Shown here: positions 52,418 through 60,479 of the stretch, in pieces | Numbering within the stretch: position 1 is the stretch's first letter | Layout: every line of letters begins with the position of its first letter | From: Symbioplanes lichenis | Lineage (GTDB): Bacteria; Actinomycetota; Actinomycetes; Mycobacteriales; Micromonosporaceae | Direction of reading: 5' to 3' | Length of the DNA stretch: 64,000 bases | Assembly (NCBI RefSeq): GCF_030709675.1 | Contig: NZ_JAUZQD010000012.1 | Location: forward strand, 124,001 to 188,000 | Notes under the pieces: generated by a model | The model's input: the letters and a program-made list of their open reading frames with translations, nothing else | Told to the model about the DNA's origin: nothing | Databases searched by the model: none | Position numbers and translations under genes: made by a program

Positions 52418-53950
52418 CTACCGGACGAAGTTCGCCGCGTCGTTGGTGAGGTCGAGCAGCGGCGCCGGGACCACGCCCAGCGCGAACGTCGCGATCACCC
52501 CGATCGCCAGCGCCGCCGAGGTCAGGAACCCCGGCACCGACACGGCCGGCGTCGTCTCGCCCGGCTCCGAGAGCCACATCAGCACGACCACCCGCAGGTA
52601 CGGGAACGCCAGCAGCATGCTCGTGATGACGCCCACGATGACGAGCCACGTCTGCCCGCCGTCGACCGCCGCCCCGAAGACCGCGAACTTGGCCGTGAAG
52701 CCACTGGTCAGCGGGATGCCGGCGAAGGCCAGCAGCAGGAACGAGAAGAGACCGGCGAGCACCGGGCTCTTGCGCCCCAGACCGGCCCAGCGGGACAGGT
52801 GCGTCGCCTCCCCCTCGGCGTCGCGGACCAGGCTCACGATGCCGAAGGCCGCCAGCACCGAGAAGCCGTACGCGACCAGATAGAACATGGTCCCGGACAG
52901 CCCCTCCTTGTTGAGCGCCAGCACGCCCACCAGCAGGTAACCCGCGTTCGCGATCGACGAGTACGCCAGCAGCCGCTTCATGTCCGTCTGCGTCACCGCC
53001 AGGATGGCGCCGACGAGCATGGTGAGCACGGCAACCGCACCGAGGACCGGCTGGAAGTCCCAGCGCACCCCGTCGAAGGCCACGTAGAGCACCCGCAGCA
53101 GGGCGCCGAACGCCGCGACCTTCGTACAGGCGGCCATGAGGGCCGTCACCGGGGTCGGCGCGCCCTGATAGACGTCCGGCGTCCACACGTGGAAGGGCGC
53201 CGCCGCGCTCTTGAAGAGCAGGCCGATGGCGACCAGGGCGAGCCCGCCGAAGAGCAGCACCTCGCTGCGCGCCGGGTCGGCGACCGCGGCGTGGATGGAC
53301 GCGAGGTCGACCCCGCCGCTGTAGCCGTAGAGCAGCGCCACACCGAAGAGGAAGAACGCGGACGCGTACGACCCGAGCAGGAAGTACTTGAGCGCCGCTT
53401 CCTGGCTCAGCAGGCGCCGGCGCCGGGCCAGCGCGCACAGCAGGTAGAGCGGCAGCGAGAGCACCTCGAGCGCGACGAACATGGTGAGCAGGTCGTTCGC
53501 CGCGACGAAGAGCAGCATGCCGCCGAGCGAGAAGAGGGTCAGCGGGTAGACCTCGGTCGCCCCGCCCGAGCTGCCCGCCTGCCGCAGGTCCTTCTGGGAG
53601 CCCACGGTGATGGCGGCCTGGGAGACGAAGGCGCCGCCGGCCTCGATCGAGCGCTCGCCGATGAGCAGCAGCGAGACGATGCCGAGCAGCAGGATCGAGC
53701 CCTGCAGGAAGATCGACGGACCGTCGATGGCGACCGCGCCGCCGATGGTGACGATCCGGGTGTTGCGCTCGAGGATCACCACGACGAGCGCGGCGACCAG
53801 GGACAGCAGGGCCAGCCCGAGCTGCACGCCGTGGCGCCGGGCCCGGGGCACGACCGCCTCGACGAGGACGCCCAGGCAGGCCGCCCCGAAGAGGATCAAC
53901 ATGGGCGCCAGCGCGCCGTAGTCGATGTCGGGCAGTTTGAGGTCTCCCAT
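52418..53950 (-). CDS. nuoN: NADH-quinone oxidoreductase subunit N
   Basis: 510 residues from ATG 53950, two bases after the nuoM stop. Fourteen-helix antiporter-like membrane subunit. It has the lysine-bearing helix signatures ALKYFLLGSYASAFFLFG, LLFKSAAAPFHVWTPDVYQG and MKRLLAYSSIANAGY, which are typical of NuoN. It forms one of the proton channels of complex I. Confidence 0.96.
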   Translation of the reverse strand: MGDLKLPDIDYGALAPMLILFGAACLGVLVEAVVPRARRHGVQLGLALLSLVAALVVVILERNTRIVTIGGAVAIDGPSIFLQGSILLLGIVSLLLIGERSIEAGGAFVSQAAITVGSQKDLRQAGSSGGATEVYPLTLFSLGGMLLFVAANDLLTMFVALEVLSLPLYLLCALARRRRLLSQEAALKYFLLGSYASAFFLFGVALLYGYSGGVDLASIHAAVADPARSEVLLFGGLALVAIGLLFKSAAAPFHVWTPDVYQGAPTPVTALMAACTKVAAFGALLRVLYVAFDGVRWDFQPVLGAVAVLTMLVGAILAVTQTDMKRLLAYSSIANAGYLLVGVLALNKEGLSGTMFYLVAYGFSVLAAFGIVSLVRDAEGEATHLSRWAGLGRKSPVLAGLFSFLLLAFAGIPLTSGFTAKFAVFGAAVDGGQTWLVIVGVITSMLLAFPYLRVVVLMWLSEPGETTPAVSVPGFLTSAALAIGVIATFALGVVPAPLLDLTNDAANFVR

Positions 53951-53952
53951 GG

Positions 53953-55491
53953 CTACCGCGCCACCCTTCCGTTCGCGACCGCCGTCGGGGCCGGGTCGGT
54001 CGTCCCGACGTCCTGCATGGTCGCCTCGACCGCCGGGTTGATCACATCCGTGACCGGCTTCGGATAGAAGCCGAGGATCAGCAGGAGGAGCACCAGCGGC
54101 GCGACGACGATCTTCTCGCGCAGCGTGATGTCCTTCCGCATCTCCGGCGCCTCGGCGAGGGCCGGATTGAGGGTGCCCTGCGTGGTCCGCTGGACCATCC
54201 ACAGCACGTACGCGGCGGCGAGGATGATGCCCGCGGTGGCGATGACCGCGTACGCCTTGTGCGTGCTGAAGGTGCCGATGAGCACCAGGAACTCGCTGAC
54301 GAAGGGCGCGGTGCCGGGCAGCGCCAGCGAGGCCAGGCCGGCGAAGAACAACAGACCGGCGAGTACGGGCACCAGCTTCCCGGCGCCCCCGAAGTCACTG
54401 ACCAGGGCCGAGCCCCGGCGCGCCACGAACATGCCCACGACCAGGAACAGCAGGCCGGTGGCGAGCCCGTGGTTGACCATGTAGAGCACCGAGCCGGTCC
54501 CCGCCTGGGTGGTGAAGGCGAAGATGCCGATGCCGATGAAGCCGAAGTGCGCGATCGACGTGTAGGACACCAGCCGCTTGAGGTCGTTCTGACCGACGGC
54601 GAGCAGGGCCGCGTACAGGATGCCGATGACGCCGAGGATCAGCGCGGCCGGCGCGAACCAGCGGGAGGCCTCCGGGAACATCGGCAGGCAGTAGCGCAGG
54701 ATGCCGAACGTGCCCACCTTGTCCAGGACGCCGACCAGCAGCGCGGATGCACCGACCGGGGCGGCGGCACCGGCGTCGGGCAGCCAGGTGTGGAACGGGA
54801 AGAACGGCGCCTTGATCGCGAACGCGACGAAGAAGCCGAGGAACAGCCACCGGGCCGTGTCCGTCTCGAACGAGCCGGACGCCTGGACCAGCGCCTGCCA
54901 GTCGAAGGTGTGCCCGCCGACCACCCACAGGCCGATGACCGCGGCCAGCATGAAGAGGCCGCCGACCAGCGAGTAGAGGAAGAACTTGACCGCCGCGTAC
55001 TGCCGGCGGGGCCCGCCGAACGAGCCGATGAGGAAGTACATCGGCACGAGCATGACCTCGAAGAACACGTAGAACAGGAACACGTCGGCGGCTGCGAAGA
55101 CGCCGATCATCGTGCTCTCGAGGACGAGCAGCAGCGCGAAGTACGCGGGCACCGAGCGCTGGGACTCGTCGACGTCGTTCCAGGAGGCGAGCAGCACCAC
55201 CGGGATGAGGATCGCGATGAGCACCAGCATGACGAGCGCGATGCCGTCGGCGGCGAACGTGAAGCGCGCGTCCCAGGTGGGGATCCACTGGTAGGACTCG
55301 CGGAACTGGAAGCGCTCGCCGTCGACTTGGAAGGCGATCCACATGACGATGCTGAGCACCAGCACCGCCAGCGAGAAGCCCAGGGCGACGTACTTGGCCG
55401 GGCCGGGCCGCGTCCGCGGGAGGAACGCCACGACCACGGCGCCCACCAGCGGCAACAGCGTCAGGATGGACAGGAACGGGAAGTCACTCAT
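53953..55491 (-). CDS. nuoM: NADH-quinone oxidoreductase subunit M
   Basis: 512 residues from ATG 55491, overlapping the nuoL stop by four bases. Antiporter-like subunit with VFFEVMLVPMYFLIG, KAPFFPFHTWLPDA, DLKRLVSYTSIAHFGF and LATGLLFLVVG. It contributes a proton channel of the complex I membrane arm. Confidence 0.97.
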   Translation of the reverse strand: MSDFPFLSILTLLPLVGAVVVAFLPRTRPGPAKYVALGFSLAVLVLSIVMWIAFQVDGERFQFRESYQWIPTWDARFTFAADGIALVMLVLIAILIPVVLLASWNDVDESQRSVPAYFALLLVLESTMIGVFAAADVFLFYVFFEVMLVPMYFLIGSFGGPRRQYAAVKFFLYSLVGGLFMLAAVIGLWVVGGHTFDWQALVQASGSFETDTARWLFLGFFVAFAIKAPFFPFHTWLPDAGAAAPVGASALLVGVLDKVGTFGILRYCLPMFPEASRWFAPAALILGVIGILYAALLAVGQNDLKRLVSYTSIAHFGFIGIGIFAFTTQAGTGSVLYMVNHGLATGLLFLVVGMFVARRGSALVSDFGGAGKLVPVLAGLLFFAGLASLALPGTAPFVSEFLVLIGTFSTHKAYAVIATAGIILAAAYVLWMVQRTTQGTLNPALAEAPEMRKDITLREKIVVAPLVLLLLILGFYPKPVTDVINPAVEATMQDVGTTDPAPTAVANGRVAR

Positions 55492-57413
55492 GACGCCAAC
55501 CACCCCAGTTGGATCGCGAGGAAGGCGCCGACGACCAGCACAGCCCCGGTGAGCATGGACAACGCGTACGAGCGGACGAACCCGGTCTGCAGCCGCCGGA
55601 TCCGTCCGGAGCCGCCGCCCACCCCGGCCGCGAGCCCGTTGACGATTCCGTCGATGCCCTTGTTGTCGAGGTAGACGAGCGCGCGGGTCAGGTAGATGCC
55701 GGGCCGCTCGAACACCGCCTCGTTGATCGCGTCGGTGTAGAGGTTCTTGCGGGCCGCGGTCACCACGACCCCGGCCGGCTGCGGCGCGGTGGCCGTGCCC
55801 CGGCGGAACATCGCCCAGGCCAGGCCGGCCCCCAGCACCGTGATCACCAGCGACAGCACCGTGATCAGCCAGTGCGGGATCACCGCGTGCAGATCCTCGG
55901 CCTCCGGTCCGAGGACCGGCTCGAGCCAGTGCGCCACCGGCGAGGCCATCAGGCCACCGGCCACGATCGAGCCGAGCGCCAGGAGCATCAACGGCACGGT
56001 CATGATGTACGGCGACTCGTGCGGCTCGTGGATGTCGTCGGTCCACCGCGCGGGGCCGTGGAACGTCAGCACGAACAGCCGGGTCATGTAGAAGGCGGTG
56101 AGCCCGGCGCCCAGCAGCGCGGCCAGGCCGAACAGCCACGCCGTCCAGCCCTCCCGCTCGAACGCCGCCGCGATGATCGGCTCCTTCGAGAAGTAGCCGG
56201 ACAGCGGCGGGATGCCGATGATCGCGAGCCAGCCCATCATGAAGGTGAGCCAGGTCCACTTCATGTACTTGCGCAGGCCACCGAAGCGCCGGATGTCGAC
56301 CTGGTCGTGCATGCCGTGCATGACCGAGCCGGCGCCGAGGAACATGTTGGCCTTGAAGAAGCCGTGCGCGAGCAGGTGGATGATCGCCAGCGCGTACGCC
56401 CCGCCGCCGAGCCCGACGCCGAGGAACATGTAGCCGATCTGGCTGACCGTCGACCACGCCAGGACGCGCTTGATGTCGTCCTTGGCCGCGCCGATGATGC
56501 AGCCGAGCAGCAGAGTGAGCGCGCCGACGCTGACCACGATCGTCTGCAGCGTCAGATTCGCCGAGAAGATCGGGTTGGAGCGGGCGATCAGGTAGACGCC
56601 GGCGGTGACCATCGTCGCCGCGTGGATGAGCGCCGACACCGGGGTCGGTCCCTCCATGGCGTCGGGGAGCCAGGCGTGCAGCGGGAACTGACCGGACTTA
56701 CCCGCGGCGCCGAGCAGCAGCAGGATGCCCATGATCAGGATCGTCGTGCCCGAGAGCGCGCCGACCCCGCTGAACACCGCGTCGTACTGCGTGGTGCCGA
56801 GCGTCGTGAACATCAGGAAGATGCCGACGGCCAGGCCGGCGTCGCCGACCCGGTTCATCAGGAACGCCTTCTTGCCCGCCGTGGCGGCCGACGGCCGGGT
56901 GTACCAGAAGGAGATCAGCAGGTACGACGCGACGCCCACGCCCTCCCAGCCGAAGTAGAGCATCACGTAGTTGTTGCCGAGGACCAGCAGGAGCATGGCC
57001 GCGACGAACAGGTTGAAGTAGGCGAAGAACTTGCGGCGCCCCTCGTCGTGCGCCATGTAGCCCACCGCGTACAGGTGGATCAATGAGCCGACGCCGGTGA
57101 TCAGCAGGACGAAGACGCCGGAGAGCGGGTCGAACAGCAGCCCGAAGTCCACGTGCAGCTGGCCGACGACCATGAAGTCCCAGAGGCTCTGCTGCGCGGA
57201 GCGGGCCTCCTCGTCGAGCCCGGCGAGGCTGATGAACATCGCCAGACCGAGGACGAAAGGTACGGCCACGGCGAGCACGCCGAGCCAATGTCCCCATTTG
57301 TCGGCCCGCTTGCCGAGCAGCAACAGCACCGCCGCACTCGCCAGCGGAATGGCGACCAGCAACCACAAACTACTCAGAAGCCCCGTGGCCTGGGCATACT
57401 CCACTTGTTCCAC
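55488..57413 (-). CDS. nuoL: NADH-quinone oxidoreductase subunit L
   Basis: 641 residues from GTG 57413; AAGGGG lies eight bases upstream. Antiporter-like distal subunit with LGWEGVGVASYLLI-type sequence (YFGWEGVGVASYLLISFWY), GKSGQFPLHAWLPDAMEGPT, DDIKRVLAWSTVSQIGYM and a long C-terminal lateral helix region. Normal family length. Confidence 0.97.
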   Translation of the reverse strand: MEQVEYAQATGLLSSLWLLVAIPLASAAVLLLLGKRADKWGHWLGVLAVAVPFVLGLAMFISLAGLDEEARSAQQSLWDFMVVGQLHVDFGLLFDPLSGVFVLLITGVGSLIHLYAVGYMAHDEGRRKFFAYFNLFVAAMLLLVLGNNYVMLYFGWEGVGVASYLLISFWYTRPSAATAGKKAFLMNRVGDAGLAVGIFLMFTTLGTTQYDAVFSGVGALSGTTILIMGILLLLGAAGKSGQFPLHAWLPDAMEGPTPVSALIHAATMVTAGVYLIARSNPIFSANLTLQTIVVSVGALTLLLGCIIGAAKDDIKRVLAWSTVSQIGYMFLGVGLGGGAYALAIIHLLAHGFFKANMFLGAGSVMHGMHDQVDIRRFGGLRKYMKWTWLTFMMGWLAIIGIPPLSGYFSKEPIIAAAFEREGWTAWLFGLAALLGAGLTAFYMTRLFVLTFHGPARWTDDIHEPHESPYIMTVPLMLLALGSIVAGGLMASPVAHWLEPVLGPEAEDLHAVIPHWLITVLSLVITVLGAGLAWAMFRRGTATAPQPAGVVVTAARKNLYTDAINEAVFERPGIYLTRALVYLDNKGIDGIVNGLAAGVGGGSGRIRRLQTGFVRSYALSMLTGAVLVVGAFLAIQLGWLAS

Positions 57414-57426
57414 GTGAGGAGCCCCT

Positions 57427-57726
57427 TTAGTACTTGAGGAGGTTGGCGTCGTCGACGCTCGCCGAGCGCCGCGTGCGGAAGATCGACATGATGATCGCGA
57501 GCCCGACGACGACCTCCGCCGCCGCGACGACCATCACGAAGAACGAGATGATCTGGCCGTCCAGCGTGCCGTTGATCCGGCTGAAGGTGACCAGCGCGAG
57601 GTTGGCCGCGTTCAGCATCAGCTCGATGCACATGAACAGCACGATCGCGTTGCGGCGCACCAGCACGCCGGCGGCGCCGATGGTGAAGAGGATGGCCGCG
57701 AGTACGAGGTAGTAGTCAGGTGTCAC
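57427..57726 (-). CDS. nuoK: NADH-quinone oxidoreductase subunit K
   Basis: 99 residues from GTG 57726, overlapping the nuoJ stop (GTGA). Three membrane helices with the conserved glutamates in FMCIELMLNAANL and MVVAAAEVVVGLAI. Confidence 0.97.
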   Translation of the reverse strand: MTPDYYLVLAAILFTIGAAGVLVRRNAIVLFMCIELMLNAANLALVTFSRINGTLDGQIISFFVMVVAAAEVVVGLAIIMSIFRTRRSASVDDANLLKY

Positions 57727-58502
57727 TTCTCTGTCCTCTTCGGTGCGGCCTCGGTGGGCGTCAGCTCACGCCGGGGCAGGATCGGCGACAGCGTCCGCTC
57801 GGACTCGCTGCCGTCGGGCAGCTTGCCGGGCGCGGCGACCGACATGGTGTTCGCGTAGACGCCCGGGCCCGCCTTGGCCCCGGGGTAGTTGCCGGGCCGG
57901 AAGCGGTCGCGCATCCGGGTCGGCTGGTCCACCTTCTCGCCCTTGGCCCGCTCGACGTGGGCGAGCACCATGGCCCCGACCGCCGCGGTGATGAGCAGCG
58001 CGGAGGTCACCTCGAAGGCGAAGACGTACTTGGTGAACAGCAGCCGGGCGATGCCCTGCACGTTGCCGCCGGCGTTGGCGTCGGCCAGCCCGGCGACCGC
58101 GGTGTCCCCGAGCGAGCGGGCCAGGCCGGTGGCCAGCAGCACGCCGAAGGCGACGCCCAGCAGGATCGCGGCGACGCGCTGGTTGCGCAGCGTCTCGATC
58201 AGGGAGTCCGAGGCGTCCCGGCCGACCAGCATGAGCACGAAGAGGAACAGCATCATGATCGCGCCGGTGTAGACGATGATCTGCACCGCGCCGAGGAAGG
58301 GCGCCGCGTTGACCACATAGAGGAAGCCCAGGCAGAGCATCGTGACGACGAGCCAGAGGGCCGAGTGCACCGCGTTGCGCGCGAGCACCATGCCGAGGCC
58401 GCCGATCACGGCCAGCGTCCCGAGGATCCAGAACGCCCAGGCCTCCCCCGTGGACACCTTCGCCGCGGCGTCGGCGGCGAGCAGGACGACGTCGCCGGTC
58501 AT
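57723..58502 (-). CDS. nuoJ: NADH-quinone oxidoreductase subunit J
   Basis: 259 residues from ATG 58502, overlapping the nuoI stop by four bases. Five membrane helices (FWILGTLAVIGGLGMVLARN, GAVQIIVYTGAIMMLFLFV) with the gate-region YTGAI. The C-terminal soluble extension of about 70 residues is longer than in E. coli but usual for actinobacteria. Confidence 0.95.
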   Translation of the reverse strand: MTGDVVLLAADAAAKVSTGEAWAFWILGTLAVIGGLGMVLARNAVHSALWLVVTMLCLGFLYVVNAAPFLGAVQIIVYTGAIMMLFLFVLMLVGRDASDSLIETLRNQRVAAILLGVAFGVLLATGLARSLGDTAVAGLADANAGGNVQGIARLLFTKYVFAFEVTSALLITAAVGAMVLAHVERAKGEKVDQPTRMRDRFRPGNYPGAKAGPGVYANTMSVAAPGKLPDGSESERTLSPILPRRELTPTEAAPKRTEK

Positions 58503-59107
58503 CGCGCGGCCTCCGTCCGCTGACCCGGCGTCATCTCGCCGGCCGCGTCGGTCGTCCCGGTCTCGGACCACGGCGCCCGCTCGGCGCCGGCCGACGTGCC
58601 CGGGTTCTGCAGCGCCCCGACGTAGTAGTCCTTGTCGGTCTCGCCCAGGCGCATCGGGTGCGGCGGCTGCTCCATGCCGGGCAGCAGCGGCGCCAGGAGC
58701 TCCTTCTTCGTGAAGATGAGGTCCTGCCGGTTGTCGCGGGCCAGCTCGTACTCGTTGCTCATGGTCAGCGAGCGGGTCGGGCAGGCCTCGATGCACAGCC
58801 CGCAGAAGATGCAGCGGGCGTAGTTGATCTGGTAGATGCTGGCGTACCGCTCGCCCGGCGAGAAGCGCTGCTCGTCGGTGTTGTCGCCGCCCTCGACGTA
58901 GATCGCGTCGGCCGGGCAGGCCCAGGCGCACAGCTCGCAGCCGATGCACTTCTCCAGCCCGTCCGGGTGCCGGTTGAGGATGTGCCGCCCGTGGTAGCGC
59001 GGCGCCGGCGTGGGCGGGGAGAACGGGTAGTCGGTGGTGATGACCTTGCGGAACATGTGCGCGAAGGTCACGCCGAAACCCTTGAAGGAGCCGGTGAAGG
59101 TGCCCAC
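58499..59107 (-). CDS. nuoI: NADH-quinone oxidoreductase subunit I
   Basis: 202 residues from GTG 59107. Two ferredoxin-type 4Fe-4S motifs, CIGCELCAWACP and CIFCGLCIEACP, bind clusters N6a and N6b. The C-terminal tail is extended and low in complexity. It lies one base after the nuoH stop. Confidence 0.97.
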   Translation of the reverse strand: MGTFTGSFKGFGVTFAHMFRKVITTDYPFSPPTPAPRYHGRHILNRHPDGLEKCIGCELCAWACPADAIYVEGGDNTDEQRFSPGERYASIYQINYARCIFCGLCIEACPTRSLTMSNEYELARDNRQDLIFTKKELLAPLLPGMEQPPHPMRLGETDKDYYVGALQNPGTSAGAERAPWSETGTTDAAGEMTPGQRTEAAR

Positions 59108-59108
59108 G

Positions 59109-60479
59109 TCACACCTCCTTCTCTTGCTCGGGTTCCGTGCCGCCGACAGTGGCGGGCTGCCGCTCGGCGACCGCGCGCCGGGCCCGGGGGCTCGGGGGCA
59201 CCTGCAGGTCCATCGGCGGGACCGGGAAGCTGCCCGGGGGCCGGGCCGCCAGCTGCTCCTCCAGCGAGTACTCGCGTTCCTTGCGGCTCGCCGGCCACAG
59301 CCAGGCGATGACCAGCACCACCACGGCCGCCGCGATGTAGACCAGGTAGCGGGCGCCGCCGTCGACCCGGTCGTTGGTGACCCGGACGCCGGCCAGGAAG
59401 AGGATCCAGACCAGGTTGATCGGGATGAGGATCTTCCAGCCGAACCGCATGAACTGGTCGTAGCGCATGCGCGGCAGAGTCGCCCGCAGCCAGATGAAGC
59501 CGAAGAGCAGGATCAGCACCTTGGCCAGCCACCAGACCAGCGGCCACCAGCCGGAGTTCGCGCCCTCCCAGAAGCTCGTGATCGGCGCCGGGGCTCGCCA
59601 GCCGCCGAGGAAGAGCGTCGTCGCGAAGGCCGAGACGGTGATCATGTTGATGTACTCGGCCAGGAAGAACAGCGCGAACTTGAACGACGAGTACTCGGTG
59701 TGGAAGCCGCCGACCAGCTCCGACTCCGCCTCGGGCAGGTCGAACGGGGCCCGGTTGGTCTCACCGACGGCCGCGATGCAGTAGATGATGAAGCTGGGCG
59801 CGAGCATGATCGCGTACCAGCTGGGGGCCGTGGGGTTCCAGCCGAGGATGTCGAAGGACGCCGTGCCGTTGCCTGCCTGCGCCTTGACGATCTGCGAGGT
59901 GCTCATCGTGCCCGCGGTCATGAAGACCGCCACGATGGACAGGCCCATGGCGACCTCGTACGAGATCATCTGCGCGCTCGACCGCAGACCGCCGAGCAGC
60001 GGGTAGGTCGACCCGGACGCCCAGCCCGCGAGCACCACGCCGTAGACGCTCATCGACGAGCACGCGAGCAGCACCAGCACCGACACCGGAACGTCGGTGA
60101 GCTGCAGCGCCGTGTGGTGCCCGAAGATTGACACCACCGGCCCGAACGGGATCACCGAGAAGGCGGTGAACGCGCAGGTCGCCGAGATCACCGGGGCGAT
60201 GAAGTAGACCACCTTGTCCGCGGTCTTCGGGATGATCTCTTCCTTGAACGGCAGCTTGAGGCCGTCGGTCAGGCTCTGCAACCAACCCTTGGGTCCGACC
60301 TGGTTGGGGCCCGGCCGGACCGCCATCCGGGCCACGACCTTGCGCTCGTAGTTGATGGTGAACAGGGTCAGCAGCAGCAGGATGACGAAGACGCCGAAGA
60401 GCTTGATGAGCGAGATCCACCAGGGATCGTTCTCGAACGTCTGCAGCGTCGGGTCCTGCGCCGCGGCGAGGATCTTCAT
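59109..60479 (-). CDS. nuoH: NADH-quinone oxidoreductase subunit H
   Basis: 456 residues from ATG 60479, overlapping the nuoG stop by four bases. Eight membrane helices with the quinone-site segments GPNQVGPKGWLQSLTDGLKL, VGETNRAPFDLPEAESELV and HTEYSSFKFALFFLAEY. The Pro-rich C-terminal tail (about 50 residues) is an actinobacterial extra. Confidence 0.97.
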   Translation of the reverse strand: MKILAAAQDPTLQTFENDPWWISLIKLFGVFVILLLLTLFTINYERKVVARMAVRPGPNQVGPKGWLQSLTDGLKLPFKEEIIPKTADKVVYFIAPVISATCAFTAFSVIPFGPVVSIFGHHTALQLTDVPVSVLVLLACSSMSVYGVVLAGWASGSTYPLLGGLRSSAQMISYEVAMGLSIVAVFMTAGTMSTSQIVKAQAGNGTASFDILGWNPTAPSWYAIMLAPSFIIYCIAAVGETNRAPFDLPEAESELVGGFHTEYSSFKFALFFLAEYINMITVSAFATTLFLGGWRAPAPITSFWEGANSGWWPLVWWLAKVLILLFGFIWLRATLPRMRYDQFMRFGWKILIPINLVWILFLAGVRVTNDRVDGGARYLVYIAAAVVVLVIAWLWPASRKEREYSLEEQLAARPPGSFPVPPMDLQVPPSPRARRAVAERQPATVGGTEPEQEKEV